DNA from: Monosporascus cannonballus
Lineage: Eukaryota > Ascomycota > Sordariomycetes > Xylariales
DNA: 64,000 nt
Direction: 5' to 3'
NCBI GenBank assembly: GCA_004154925.1
Contig: QJNS01000071.1
Coordinates: forward strand, 62,001 to 126,000
Shown: piece by piece, positions 22,741 to 35,804 of the stretch
How the letters are laid out: every line of letters begins with the position of its first letter
Numbering within the stretch: position 1 is the stretch's first letter
Notes under the pieces: generated by a model
Database searches by the model: none
The model's input: only the letters and a program-made list of their open reading frames with translations
What the model was told of the DNA's origin: nothing
Program-made: the position numbers and the translations under genes

Positions 22741-24254
22741 CTGCGCCAAAGAACGCCCCGACCCCTCCGGTCTGTAAGCGAGCTTTTCCACGGCGGCGCT
22801 GCGTCATCGACACCAGATGGCGCCGGTTCGCCTGGCGGCGGATTGCGAGGACGACTAGCTCCTCGCCCGGCTTCGTATCGCAGGCTGAGCGCTTCGGATG
22901 CGAGACTCGGGCGCCCACCAGAAGGCGAGGCCGTCCCTTTGAACTTCAGCATTACGTCTGACCCGGGGAGCACATCCGAGAGCGAGAGAGAACGCCACGT
23001 GATGTTCCGTCTGGTCCGAAAGACGACCTTGGCAGCGCCCACCCACAGCGTAGAGTGTGCCACCTAGCCCTCTACCCTCGGCCTCGCCCTCTCGCCCGCG
23101 ATAGGGCCCCTAGCTCTCCGGACCTGCAGCTCTTGAGAAAGTCCCTGACTGACCAAATGATTATTTCGAGCCCGCGCCGCCGTGCTCGGTGACAAGATGC
23201 TTCCAGTACTTCGCTTGGTTTTTCGGAGAATCCGCGGCTCTTTACCCGACACACGGGACTCCTTAATACGGATATTGTCCTTTCCTCCTCTTGCCGTAGT
23301 TGCCGTATTAGCCTTTCTTCTAGTTATTTTAAATACAATATCTTGTTCATAAAGAATGATAGTAACCGTTGATGACGAGGTATATCATATAACTGACCTT
23401 GAGTATCTTGACCAGCAACAGCGCGGAGCAGATCCCTTGTCCCTTAAACAAAGTCAATGTCAGTATTATGATAGTTCGTGATTAGATAAGGGATTTACGA
23501 AGTCGGAGTCGTAAAAAACGATGCGGACACCGACCTTAATGAATCCCAGACCAAAGTCACACATGTAAAATCCACCCCCGCCTACAGAATGCATCAAATC
23601 AAAACACGAATCTCATCACGCACTTAATCCCGTCTGTATTTTCCGGTAGCAATCGCAGTCAGTGTATTTTCGTAGCTAGCTCACGGACGACTTGAAAGAT
23701 GTGTAAAATCGATGGCTCGTTCCTAACTTCCTACACGCGCCGTAACGCCAGGGAATGCTTCCGACCCCTCCCCGCCTCCAGATGTGATCCGGACTGGTAA
23801 TGTACACTCGAGCCTCGGAATTAATAGTAGGGAAATATCGAGGACTCGTGTTGTGCGCCCACCAGTTCTAACTCCCCTCTTCGAGACTCCTTGAACACTC
23901 AAGCCTACAGACCTAGATGATGATGGGGGGCCCACGATTTCTCCTTGCTGTTGAAGATGGATAGAAGATGTAGATCTCATGTTAAAACAGCTCGCGTTCC
24001 TATGCCGTCCTGGGCAGCATTGTAGTAGGGCGGGCTTCGGCCTTGCCACCAGGATGCTACAAGAGCCACAACACCACGCTGCTCGTCTACACGGTGGAAG
24101 CAAGCATGTTTGCAAGCGGCCGAAGCCCATCGTGGATTTCCGGGGGTTCTCGAAATAGTTCCTTTGAAAGCTTCGTTCAATCGCACTCATAAACGACGTA
24201 AAGGTGATCGTATGCCAAGCACCAAGAGCACGTGCCGCGGTGAAAAGACGACCG
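22741..24254. other. Gene-free stretch downstream of ash1
   Basis: GC-rich around 22.7-23.2 kb with long overlapping frames on both strands, which is a composition effect. 23.3-24.25 kb should hold the 3' UTR and terminator of the minus-strand methyltransferase gene; no signal is distinct enough to place. Confidence 0.35.
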
Positions 24255-26944
24255 TCAAGCTGCTTGAGAGGCCGGTGAGCGCACCAACTTGATCTTAGTC
24301 GGAGAACGAGTCGAATCGGCTGCCTTTCTCCCCGATGTCGAAGACGGCGTATTCTTTCTCGGCCGGCCAACCTTGCCTTTAGGGGTCGCTACCGCGTTCT
24401 TGCCCTTAGCAGAAACCGAACTCGCACCACCCGGTCTGGCGTCCTCCAAACTTGCCGCAACAATCGTGAGGCTCGATTTGCTCGAACCTGCGATAGATGT
24501 GCCTCCAAGCTTAGTCTGCACCTTGGCCATGCCGTAGGTCTTGGCTATGCCGGACTTCCAAATTGGCGCAACCTTGCCACGAGGAGACTTGGCAGACTTC
24601 GCGGACTTGGCCGGTAGTGCGGACTTTGCGCTGGCGGACATCTTCGACATAGTACGCTTCAGAGCCGCAGCGGTCGTTTTGGCCTTGATAGCACCGTAAG
24701 AAGTCGTGATTTTCTTCCCCCCTGTAGCCTTGGCCGGAGATTTGACGTTGCGCTTCATCGCAGAGCTCTCTCCTTCGCCGTCCTTATCATCAAGGAGTTC
24801 CGCGAGCTTGCGCTTTCCGGCCGTAACACTCCTCTTGACGCTCTTCTTGAGAGTCTCCTTCGCCTGCTTGGGAGGCTTGACCTCCTTCGGCTTTGGACCC
24901 AGGACTCCCCGACACTTCGTACTCCCACAAAGACACTTCTGAACGTTCTTGGCGGAGAAGGGATCAAATTTGTAGTCGTAAGTCAGTTCCTCCCCGGTCA
25001 TGATGGGCCGATCGCCAGCGAAGAGCGCCATGCGAGGTTGGCCCGATACAATCCACTTGATCATGCGGCAGTTCGGCTCGCACGAGTGGTTCACGAAACG
25101 AGCGATGCTGCCCGTGGTTGCGTCAATGATCATATTCTGATCGAATGACATGAGGTAGTAGCACTGGACACGTTAACGAAGCTCGATAGCGGCCGGCAAA
25201 TGCTCAGTCTAGCTTACCTGGTTGTTCTTGTACTTTTCGTTCATGCGGCGATCGCACTCCTCTTCAGTGATGATCTCACCAGTGTACTCCATGATGATCT
25301 GATTGGGCTCAAAGCATCGATTGCTGCGGATCCCATAGCCTCGATCTTCGGTCTTGATAACCTCGACTCCGACCCGGTATTTCCCACCAGCCTTCGTCCG
25401 CTCCTGCAATCTAGCAAAAGCGCGATTCTGGCACAGCTCAGGGCCGACATTGCAGTTTGTGCTGTCACATTCGTAGAGCATAATGCGATTTTGGCAACTC
25501 TCGCCACAACCGTCCTCGGGCGTGCAAACACACTTTGACTGGTAGTCCTTGAAATGAGGGGTTTTCTTCCAGTAAGCGGCAGCATCGCCCACAAAACGAT
25601 CTATAGGTATGTTAGCAATCCATATTCTCCTCCATTTTGCGAATAAAATGAGAACCAACTCTTCGTCATCTTTCTCCACTCATCAGGCTTGGGTTGCCCG
25701 GGAGGAAGCGGGTTGCACACATCGAAGGGCAGCTTGAAGTCTCTGCCCTCGAGCAATATGCGTAGACCGGTGAATATAGGCATTGGCAAGACTTTGTTGA
25801 CTTTCCCACTTGGCATCAGCTCGAGCAACTGCGTGAGTTTCTTCTTCTCGCTCGTTGTGAGACCCTTGAATATATCCATTGGCGTTTCTTGACCAGCGTA
25901 GAGACCGCGATCAAGCCACTGCTTAACACGTCGCTTTTGCACGACGGGCCCTTTCTCCTCAGCCGGCTCGGGCTCTGGGGCCGCCTTCTTTGGCGATTCG
26001 GAAACCTTGGCTTTCTTCTTCGGGGGCTCCGGCCCCTCATCCTCATCAACGTATTTGCCATTAGCCCAAGTTGTGTAAATGACAGGCTTCGTGTCAATGC
26101 CCGCATACTCGTTCGTATCCTGTAGTCTCCTTAACTCCCGCGACAATTTAGACGCACCCTTTTCGAGCGTCTTCCTGCTCCGCTTGCCTAGAACAGACAA
26201 CTTCTGCGTCAACGTCTCAGCCTCGGGGCCGGATGAACGCGAACGCGTCGCAATGCGTCTCGGAGGTAGATCAATGTTCTTGGTCTCCTTCTTGATGGGC
26301 CTAGAACCCGGGGTTCCCGAGCCGCGCTTCGCTGAGGCCAGATCCAACGCGTTGATGCCGCCCTTTCCCCCTTCCTCCGCATCCTTAACCACGCTCCCGC
26401 CGCGCGTCCTGGCACCTTTGGGGGTTTTGATTGAGCCATCGCCAGAAACGGTTCGTCGACGTCGGTCGGCTACAATGTCGCCTTTCGCGCGGCGCTTGCC
26501 GTGCATCGCTGTTCCGCTTAACTTGGCGAGATTATAGACAGGGGCGCCCACACGTTGTCGCCGTGCACGCTCAGTTGCCGGTGTGCGGATCGGCGTGCCG
26601 GGAATTGGCTGCGGTTGTGGCAATTCATCGACAGTAGCGTCGGTCGTAGGCATCGGGGGGGGAGGAGTCGGAGCTGGAGTGACAGCCTCGGTTGTGGGCT
26701 GGGGGTTTTCGTCGACATTGTTGTGGACGGCAATGGAGGTAGTTGACTCGCCAATTGGCCCAGTCGTCGTGGCATTCTCTTGCTTTTGAGGCTCTTCGGA
26801 TGCTAGAGAGATGCTATCGGCCGTGGTGGGCGGAGTGGAACTCAGAGACGCGATATGCGAGAAGGTATCGGCCGCAGCACTACCACTAAAACTCGACTCT
26901 GACGACAGTGCGCGCGTCGGCGACATGGTAGGAAGAGACTCCAT
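24255..26944 (-). CDS. ash1: ASH1-type histone H3 lysine-36 methyltransferase
   Basis: Three exons: 26944-25660, 25600-25218 and 25163-24255 (858 aa). Introns of 59 nt (GTTGGT...CTATAG with branch GCTAAC) and 54 nt (GTAAGC...TCCAG) both join in phase. The catalytic module follows the Ash1/Set2 order: AWS cysteines from residue 452 (KCVCTPEDGCGESCQNR), SET from about 505 (RGYGIRSN, EYTGE, NHSCEPNC at 581-588, ELTYDY) and post-SET CLCGSTKC at 633-640. MLYECDSTNC in the AWS favours Ash1 over Set2. The basic C-terminal tail (640-858) carries an AT-hook, GRPRK near 822; a PPKKKAKV nuclear signal lies near 307. In Neurospora ASH1 places H3K36 methylation on silent chromatin. The start is the first ATG in frame; a Met seven residues on is possible. 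The gene is isolated, with no close neighbour. Confidence 0.9.
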
Positions 26945-28060
26945 ATTGCTCACTGCACTTATGAAAACTCCAGCAAGCTGTGCTTGGAGTTATCATGCGC
27001 AGTGATGGAGTTGCGACGCGTCTTACTTTTGGTTATTGGCGAGTTTGGCTGTTTTGGGGGAGTGGGAATAAATAAGTGGACGGACTAGGCAATGGATAAT
27101 GCGAGGTAAAATGCCTAGACGGGGAAAGTTACGGTATAGTACGGGTGGGTTATGTAAGTCGGTCTTTGGTAGGGGGCGGGGGTTAACTAATGAGCTTCGG
27201 TGTTGGTTTGGGGGTCGGAGTGCGGCAGAAGGGGGAACAAAAAAACGGGTGGGCTGTGTCTTGTCTGTACGTTGCGAATTCGCCCAGGGTCTCCGTCCCT
27301 ACAAACGCGACCGACTTTTGGAGGCGGCGTCCTAGGGCTGGATCTAGGCGGAACAGAAGCCAAGAGAGAAATTGGCCGACGATGAACAGCCAAGGGCGCG
27401 TTGATTGGGGATTGGCGGATGATGACAGGCTGGAAGAAAGACAACAGGACCGGCACTAGGCCCGGCAAGTAGATAAATCAAAAGGTGCCGATAGAAATGA
27501 TCTGCAGTCCGCGATACGTCCCTCCTTTACTCTCGCTCGCTCTCCAGCTACTCGAGTGAGCCCTATATTGGGACCGGGTTAAGAAAGTTGCAAGCCGAAG
27601 AAGAACAAATGCCCTTTTACTTACAGGGTGAGTGTCGACGATCAAACGAGAAACGAATGGTGCATCAGTCGCGAGGATTGTGCTTTTGAGTTCCGATGCC
27701 TGCGATTGTAGAGAATACGGGGCTGCTGGACACTCTGAAGTTTGCCTGTGGAAATGGGGAGAATGGCAAATAGAAATAGATCATCTCACCCGGGGCGGAC
27801 TTGGGAAGAGGCCGAGGGCTGATGAAGAGAGACAATGTTTTTGTGTATTTGTTTGTGTGGGTATTGGGAGAAAATGATGAGAGTGTCGCGATGTCAGCCT
27901 CGAAGTTTGGCGAAAGGAGGAGAAAGGAGGGAACAATTGGGAGAATTGAGAGAAGAACGGGGGGCCGATGTGTTTGAGAGAGTTTGGGGGGGAAAGGCGC
28001 ACGGGTGGTCCAAACTCCAGAAATCCAACCCAAGTTACTAAGTTAAAGTAAAAGGAAGGT
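26945..28060 (-). promoter_or_regulatory. ash1 upstream region, CT-rich leader
   Basis: On the minus strand, 28.0-27.8 kb is a run of CT-rich sequence broken by CA-rich words (TCTCCCAATACCCACAC), which is typical of fungal transcription start regions, about 0.9 kb before the ash1 ATG. This suggests a long 5' leader, possibly with an intron, but I cannot place the start. Confidence 0.3.
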
Positions 28061-31000
28061 ATGGATCAGAGAAAGGGATCAATAACATTTTCGTATGTGG
28101 AGGTAGCCGGTGACTTTGGGCTAATTAACGCTATTTACTCAAGAAGGCTGGGGTATTGTCTTGTAGGACCATCCTCCTCCAGTCAGATCGCTTGGATTAC
28201 CATCCCATTAACTTCTCCGCCTCGCTCCTCTGACCTCATAAACCCTATACCTGCGGTGAACTTGTTATCGACAACCCGCCTGTCTGTCCAGTGAAGCCTC
28301 TGGTTAGCTCCGTCGACCCTTACTTCTATATGCTTCGGCTATTCGCCGGTATAAACAGCTACACCCTCACATTCGATACGTATCTTAGCCGAGGGAACCG
28401 TAGACGATCGCATTGTGTTGGTGACTTGAGCGATGAGTCTCCCGTGTGTCTGGAATGTGGTCGCCTCCGTCCCAACTGGCCCGTACTCCTGATACCGTGT
28501 TTCGGTCAAGCCGCGGCTTACCACCGCTTGGGCATCATCAAGATATAGGACTTCCCGGGGCTCATACTCACGCGGTGAGGCTGTTAACCCACTCTAGTTT
28601 TCAACCGGGTCAGCCTGGCCAGCGGCAACGATGAAGCAGCATCAACTTGTGGGAGTGAATGGTTTGCCTATGGATCTATCAGGAACCCCCAACACTCGCG
28701 TCTAAAACGCGTGGGAATCGCCTACAACAGTCTACAACAGTCAAGGAGCGAGGGCTCCGAATCTAGGTAGGCAATTAACTTGCATCATATGCCTCTTGAC
28801 ATGGCTGGTTATATACCAGGCGATTTATCGACGAGTGACCACCCCGACGTAGAGTCCCGCTCCTTCATAGATATTGCCAATTGAAGATCATGTGTGCGCG
28901 TGTCTCAAGCTTGGCGATGTGCTCACGATGGTAGCGAGTGGTATGATGGCGGGGTGTCTATGAAGGCTAGTAGGTATGCTATGAAGAACCTGAACTTGGG
29001 TCGTCTTCGGTATGAAATGCAGTTTCTTGTTGTTTATTCTTTGTTTGCCTTTGTTGGTTGGGTGGGGATTGGAGGGACGATGGCGAGCCATGCTCGAGGA
29101 TGATGGCTGACGAGAAGCTGAGTGGGAGACACTCGGAAATAGTGCTCACCACGCTGCAAACAATCAGGCGAAAATGCGTCTAACTGCTAAGTGACAGGCA
29201 GTATTGGCGGTATTCACCAGTTAAATGGCTGATTGCCGCCATTTCGTGGAAATTCTATTCAGTGTCGACGGGATGAGACCATACAATAATACTTACACAG
29301 GAATTTTAGGTCGACTGTAGATCCCGCTCCTCCGACGCGATGGTGGCTTTGCAGCACTGCCCATGACGGCCACCGTCGTCCCATGTCCACATTCTCAACC
29401 CAGACAGCGCGATATCGGTTATTATCTAAATACAGTATTTTTAGGGAGGTTGCTCTTCTACCCCTTTCGGTGATCTCGGGTTGCCCGGTGACCCTTATGT
29501 GGGCGTGTCCCCAGATATGACTCTATCTTGGGCCCTGGAAGGTCAATCTGCTTTCGCTGAAAGCTTCCAAATCGCGAATCGAGAGGCGATCTATAGGCAT
29601 CAAGAGTTAGCACGTCGTTATTGTGTGGGACTAGGGACGTAGGGCAGAGTTCGTATGCTAAGTCGCAAGTGTCAAGCCGCCGAGGTCATTCCGGGTTGAC
29701 TCAACGGTTTCGGGCCCTGAAGATAATCCAACGTGCGACAGACAGATTCCAAATCGTCTATATACGCGCGCATCAGTGGAATTACGAATATGTAGGTCCA
29801 TCGTGAGGCTCTTCATGATGAGCGGTGCATTAGGTCCGAGTGATTGCCATGCCGTAGGCTACATCACTCGGTCGGACACGCCGCCTTGTGCCCTTTTTGG
29901 GACTAAAATTAACTCCAAAGCTTTAATACCCATCATACGAGATGCTAGATGGCATTTTATGTTCGTCTTGGAGTTCCATTACACTAACTGTTACGAGACA
30001 TCAGGATGAAGCTGGGTGGCTAGAGCAGACTCCCCGAGCCTCCATCTGAGTCATTTCGGGATGGTGGAAGAGAACAAGGAGATAATCCTTCCAGGAAAGT
30101 ATCACATAGAATATAATCCGCTTTTATCACGCAGCTTATTGTATTAATTCTGGTGTTGTCTAAACTTGACCTCAAACCAAGTGCGCTTAGTCGGTCCTAG
30201 GTAGATGCATCTATGCCAAGACATGTAGCCGTCTCTCGAGGCAACAGCCGGATATTCAACGATCTATTCAGCGCAGCTAATAATAATCGTGTCCCGGGGA
30301 ATGCCGGCCAAGCGAAATTAAATATGGCTGCCACGGTGCCCGTTATCGTGGCCAGGAGCGGCGTGTCGTATGCCACGCCATACCGCGAGAGTGCAACAGG
30401 GTGCCGGGTTCCCCCATACTAAGTTGTTACCCCACCAAAAGGGAAGTGCGATTGCTCCTTGGATTTCCACCACAGCCACGCCCACGGAGCTGTCTTGACC
30501 GGCACAGGCGGCAAAAGGGCTTGGGCAACTTGTCACCTGTAACCAGGCCGACATAAATTCGCGCCGCCCACGTACTTACATCCATCTGACCTACTACATT
30601 CGTACCCCCTGTAGGCGATACTACATTTCGCAGGTCCTCCAACCCGCTGAGCTCCAAGGCTGGCTGTGGAGAGCACTGCAAAATCCCACTGGAAGACGCG
30701 AGAAGCCAGACGCTCCCTAACAGAATACGCAGCTGTACTCTAGGCGCCGAACCCAGTCAGGGGCTGAGGTAGGTCAGTGCCGGAAGTTACTCTCGCGAGT
30801 GTCCCCGACAATGCCGTATGGGAAGGGCACGCCAGCCAACTTAGCAAAGCACAGTAGTAAGTAGCAGCACGGGTTTATTCCGAGGTGCGAGTTGCTGACT
30901 TTGCTACTGGAAGGTCCGCCAATGAGGTTATCGTCAGGCGACTACTCATCTTGCTCACTCTATCTAATCAGGATAGGGGAGTAGGCCGGTAAGGCAAAGT

Positions 31001-34000
31001 GCCATAATCGCCGATGTTTACCGTCAGTTTTCGCACGATTGGCGGTCGCCCTGGTCAGACGGAGTGGCACGAACCAATCAACTCGCACGTAATGGCGTGC
31101 TTATGAAGATATGTAACTATCGGAAGTCATAAGCAGTATGCGACGGTCGCCGTTGTCAACGAGGGGGCTCCGCTCCATGTTATTGAAAGGAGACTTAACG
31201 TCGCTTGAGCGCCTTCGTCCGTAGGTAGAGACCGTCTCATCACGAACATCACCTCTGGCTAATACAACTGTCCACGAGTGGAGCTCTTGATCAGGAAGGA
31301 TAGCTAACTGAGGTTCCTGACCATTCACTCCCGTTCGCATAGCAACTAGATAGTCACAAATGCGGACAGAGGCTTTCTAAGGTCGATATCAGGGGCTAAT
31401 GTCGTACTAGGCTAGTCTTCAAAGGACTTGAATCTTCGATGCAGCTAAGCAAGGGCACCGACGACTGACTCCAGGGAGGCACAAACAACCTGCAACGGCG
31501 TACCATTTTCACCTGGGGGTAGCCATCGCCATAAAGCACGAGAATGCATACAATGTCTTGGTTCAGCGTCACAGTAGAATAATGTGGACCAGAGCCGCGA
31601 CCAGAATGTTGTTGGATTTGCCAGGTAGGCAGGTAGATGCGCAGGTAGGTTTGCTTGTCCTAGCGCTACCCAATCCCCGCAAAATACAACGAGCATGACT
31701 AGGCATCCCTTGGGCACAACTTACGAGAGCGCCCTAAAATTCGTGGCTACCATTATGCACACATCGAGCGAGTCACGAGGTTGGTTGTGCGATTACAGCT
31801 GAAATCTTGACCTGAGCCCAACCCAAGGTATCATACCCCGAGTGCCGGCGCAGGGGGCAGTAAGGGTTCACTGCGCCTAGCGATGCCCTATGCCCCTTCC
31901 GGCACACGACTTTCTCTCCAACGAAGCCATGACGCCCTGTCGCCAGAGGAACTAGAGACATGAGCCCGTGGAATTTATTTTCCGATCAACCGCATGTTTC
32001 GACAGGCCACCGGCAGTCCCAAAGCCGTCCCCAAGCTATGTGTCTGCGCCGTAACAGTGGCCATGCCGAGCTGTCCGCACCACTAGACATGACACCCAGA
32101 AGCGTAAGGACTCGAGATGAAGTCAAGACGTCAAAGTCGAAGACCACTGAGTGGAGAATCTCTTATTAAGCGGGACACATCGCGGAGGTGTTCATGGATG
32201 TCCATGCTTGATACGGATCAAGACCGGATACGTTATATCTATCACACGTGCGCCATAGGGTCTGATCACCGATGATACATTCAGCACGGTACATCAGCAC
32301 CGCATGCGTCCCTCAGGAGGTTGCATGGCAGTCTGCCATCACGGCCTACGGCGAGTAAGCGCACTCAGTTCCCACGCCGGACCATCAGTAACCACATCTT
32401 GAACGGCGTAATAGCTGGAAATAGGGAATTAACACCCTGAACAGGATGCCTGGCACCAAACCCGTTCCCTTAGTGTATCCATCGTCGCAGTATGGCACAT
32501 CTATGCTGGACAGGTGACGAGACTTTGTCCCAGCATATGGTTCAACTAAGAGGTACTGATATAGCTCTCCGCCGGAAACCCTATCTGCAAATCGGTCCGC
32601 CCTGAGCTGGCTGTTCACCACTGCTTTATCAACATGCTTTATTAAACAGTGACCACTCAGAGTCAGCAAATGAATAGCATGCCGGTTAAATATCATGGTC
32701 CAGGCTATTTGGCAAGCGTGACGAACGAGCAGGTTAACTCACACAATACAGGCACAAAACGGCGGCACCCCATACCAGCCTTAACAAGGATGAGGAACGG
32801 CTCTGTCTAGCCGCTCCGACCCCAAAGCAACGACCTCCTATCCAACACGAACGCTGTCAAGTAACCATAGACGATGATGAATCGGGGCACGTTGCTTCCC
32901 CTCCTTGTCAGCAGGATCAGCATTTCCTCCTCGACACGAGCGTCAGAGGCATCCCGCCACGCTCCGATGAGCTGGCCAGTATTCAAGTCGACACGGCCTT
33001 CGCCTGGTAGGCACCTTCAAACGCCCTACTAGGGGTGAATATGCGCTTAAGGCCTCTAGTTCTGTATATACGCATCATTTCCCCACAAGGACTTACCGGG
33101 TCCCATTCGGGCGCGGTGCCCGAATAGCTTCTGAGGGGAACACGGTTCTCGTCCGGGTCACCACACAGTGTTCCCGTCTGCGACGGGTGCCGGGGGAGAG
33201 CCCCTCAGCTGCTTCTCCGCCGGCCCCTTTTCGCTCTGATCACACCGTTCGACTTCGTTGCCAGATCACCAGAGTTGGTGCGGGCGCCCGCTGACCCAGG
33301 ACATCACACCAGCCGCGACCGCAGATAGCGACGATGACGAAGACGTCTTAGGCATCCCGCTATGGACTCCGAACCACCATGGGGGTCTACGGGCCCCCGC
33401 CCGTAAGGAGAGAGAACCCCTTGCCGGTCGCCACCCCGCCCAGGAGATTCACGAGTGCCCTACAGCCCCTTATGGACACAGGGTTATGACGGATCCGATC
33501 CTACAAATATCTCCATAACGTCTAGCGCTCGACTATGGACGTTGCAGAACGATCAGCGAGCGACCCTGGACCCCCGGGATGAGAGGCGCGCGAGTGATGG
33601 ATGCTCTACCTGTTTTACATGTGTCTCTGAATACAAGAGGGCGCGGAGAGGATGCAATTTCCGCGGTGACGCCCCCTTTATATGGGGAGTAGTCCTCGGC
33701 AGCCCTTCATAATCCCCCGAACGGGGATAGATGCCTCCGGCCCCTTTCTGCCTAACACCGGCGCGTGGACACTGAAGAGGCTCCTTGGGCAGTACGCTTC
33801 GACCTTAGCATAAGTCGTCTCGCGCCCCGCAGCCCACAATGTCCTTCCCGCGAGGTGAGGCATACACGCGTTCCCCCACATACACAAACCCCCCGCCCTC
33901 CCGGCCCCCTCTGGAGTATTTAATGTAGCGTTCTCGATACCCCAAGTGCGCTGGCACGAAAGCTCTTCCAGAAGACCATTTCCACTATCAAGAAGCCGGA

Positions 34001-34980
34001 ATCTGCCCGACGCGTGGGCATATCGGGCCGAGTCCAGCGTTTTCCGCCGGTGGCGTCGCCCGCACATGCAATCCTCCACGAATCGAACGGCGCACATGCT
34101 ATAGCTGCCGGCGGCGGGAAACCCGGGGCGAGATTAAGGGGGCTGCGTAATATGATGGGTCTTCAGGGGTGACGGATCGGCAAAATGCCCTTATGAGTCA
34201 CTTCGAGGAAGAATAGGGAAACAGGGATACGGCTTCCCCGACAGCATAAGCCAGCCGAAGCGCATATTGAGTGGTGCCTCAAATCAACCAGAATATTCCC
34301 CTTCAAAATAGACGTATACGACACCTTAGCCGATCCCGTACACCTTACGGAGTTCCGGCGGCTCTTCCCTCCTCCGAACGTGCTATTAGAAACCCACATA
34401 GCCGAAGAAGCAGAACCTACGGTCCGCAGCATCACCGGTAGGAATTCTTCGGATCAGGGCTTTGGGAAGCGCGCTATTGATCCATGACGTCGTAACACAC
34501 TTGATCCGTGGATATCACAACGTCACGAACTCCGTAGGAGAAGAACTCGGAAAGACGTCCCCTCAGGGTCCGCCGGCCTGAGAGCGGAGTCCCAGCACTA
34601 TCGCTTGGCCATTCCCTCGCCCGGAAAGAGATAGCAGGCATCGAAATGACGCGCGGCCCCCATGCGTCAATGATCGTCGTCTATTCCCTTATAACGCCGC
34701 CCAGCAAAGGGCCACCTACCTTCGAACACGTCCATACATACGAGCTCCAACCACTCTTTCTCCGTAGCAGTCTCGCAAGCCAGACGCACCACGTCTCATT
34801 CAGCCAATCTTCCCTACCTACCGAAGTAAACCGTTTGCCAGGCGCCGCCACCACCGCACCACACCTTAACCGGCCTTGTCGGGATTCTCGGGCTCTCTAA
34901 ATGGCCCATATATTGCCAAAGACGTTCCGTAGGTGGGTAGCTGCTAATCACGGCGAAAAGAATCAGCTCGTAGGTAGGTA
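28061..34980. other. Long gene-free stretch
   Basis: Nearly 7 kb with no supported gene on either strand. Composition is balanced, stops are frequent in every frame, and no tandem repeat, transposon end or RNA gene is visible. 33.1-34.1 kb is GC-rich and shows longer chance frames. Confidence 0.4.
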
Positions 34981-34986
34981 TGTGAA

Positions 34987-35044
34987 CCCCCCCCCCCCCC
35001 CCCGGCCCCCCCGGGCGGGGGGGGGCGCCCCCCCCCCCCCCCCC
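34987..35044. repeat. Palindromic poly-C/poly-G tract
   Basis: A run of 17 C, then GG, seven C, GGG, C, nine G, CGC and again a run of 17 C followed by GGGG. It can fold on itself or form G-quadruplex on the G strand. It may be real, but such a tract can also come from sequencing or assembly error. Confidence 0.6.
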
Positions 35045-35804
35045 GGGGAACCGCGGGCAGGGGTGGGCGAAGCGAAGCGAGGCATCCGACAAATGCCTGG
35101 GGAGCCGCATCACTGCCCCGTCTCTCTATCCGTCCAGGCCCGCGGCTCCGAAATCCTAGGACCGAAAAGTGTTTCGGTATCTGTCCGGCTCGGGATGGAT
35201 CTTCCGCGGTTCTGCGCGTAAGGAGCTTACGTACGGAGAAGAAGCCGATCGACACTGGATCTATTACAACTATTAGGTCGCGCGGAGAAACAGGCAGCAT
35301 CTACTTGAGCGAAGCACACATAAAGCATAAAGGTTCGCCTAAAACATGTCACATCCAGCTTACGCCACACATACAAGCACCTCAAGACGCAAGCAGGCGC
35401 CTACGGGCATTCGGAATGCAACGATGGGTATTAGGAAGAAAAACAATGCTTAAGCAACATGCAGTCGACGTCAACACTATCCCCCACCAACCTACGCCAG
35501 GTAAGAAGGCCAGCCTTCATTCATCGAGGGCCCCAGGCTTCGTGGAAATGACACCCTTTGCTTGATAACCCTCGCGACGACGTCGACTCCGAATGCCCCT
35601 CCCTGCCTCAACAATGGTATCTCCACCGAAACTTGCAACCGCCGAACTCCGGGGGGGGCCACATTTTCCGTATTCATGCAAATTCGTAAATGCTGATGCA
35701 GTAATCTATGTAATGTACAATGCATTTCGTGCGGCGTTCATCAGGTCGTAATAGGGCGTTAGGGAAATGTTGAAAGGGGACTGAGAGGCGTCGGGCGTCA
35801 GGCG
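35045..35804. other. Gene-free stretch, 3' side of tad2
   Basis: No gene. The last few hundred bases would contain the 3' UTR of the minus-strand deaminase gene. Confidence 0.35.

Noticed and set aside
22540..23067. Long overlapping frames on both strands
   Set aside because: They are a GC-content effect; the only protein-like parts belong to the GMC remnant, in changing frames.
23723..24370. 215-codon minus frame overlapping the end of ash1
   Set aside because: It overlaps the real ash1 tail in another frame and has no coding features.
26079..26537. 152-codon plus frame opposite ash1 exon 1
   Set aside because: Shadow frame of a clear gene on the other strand.
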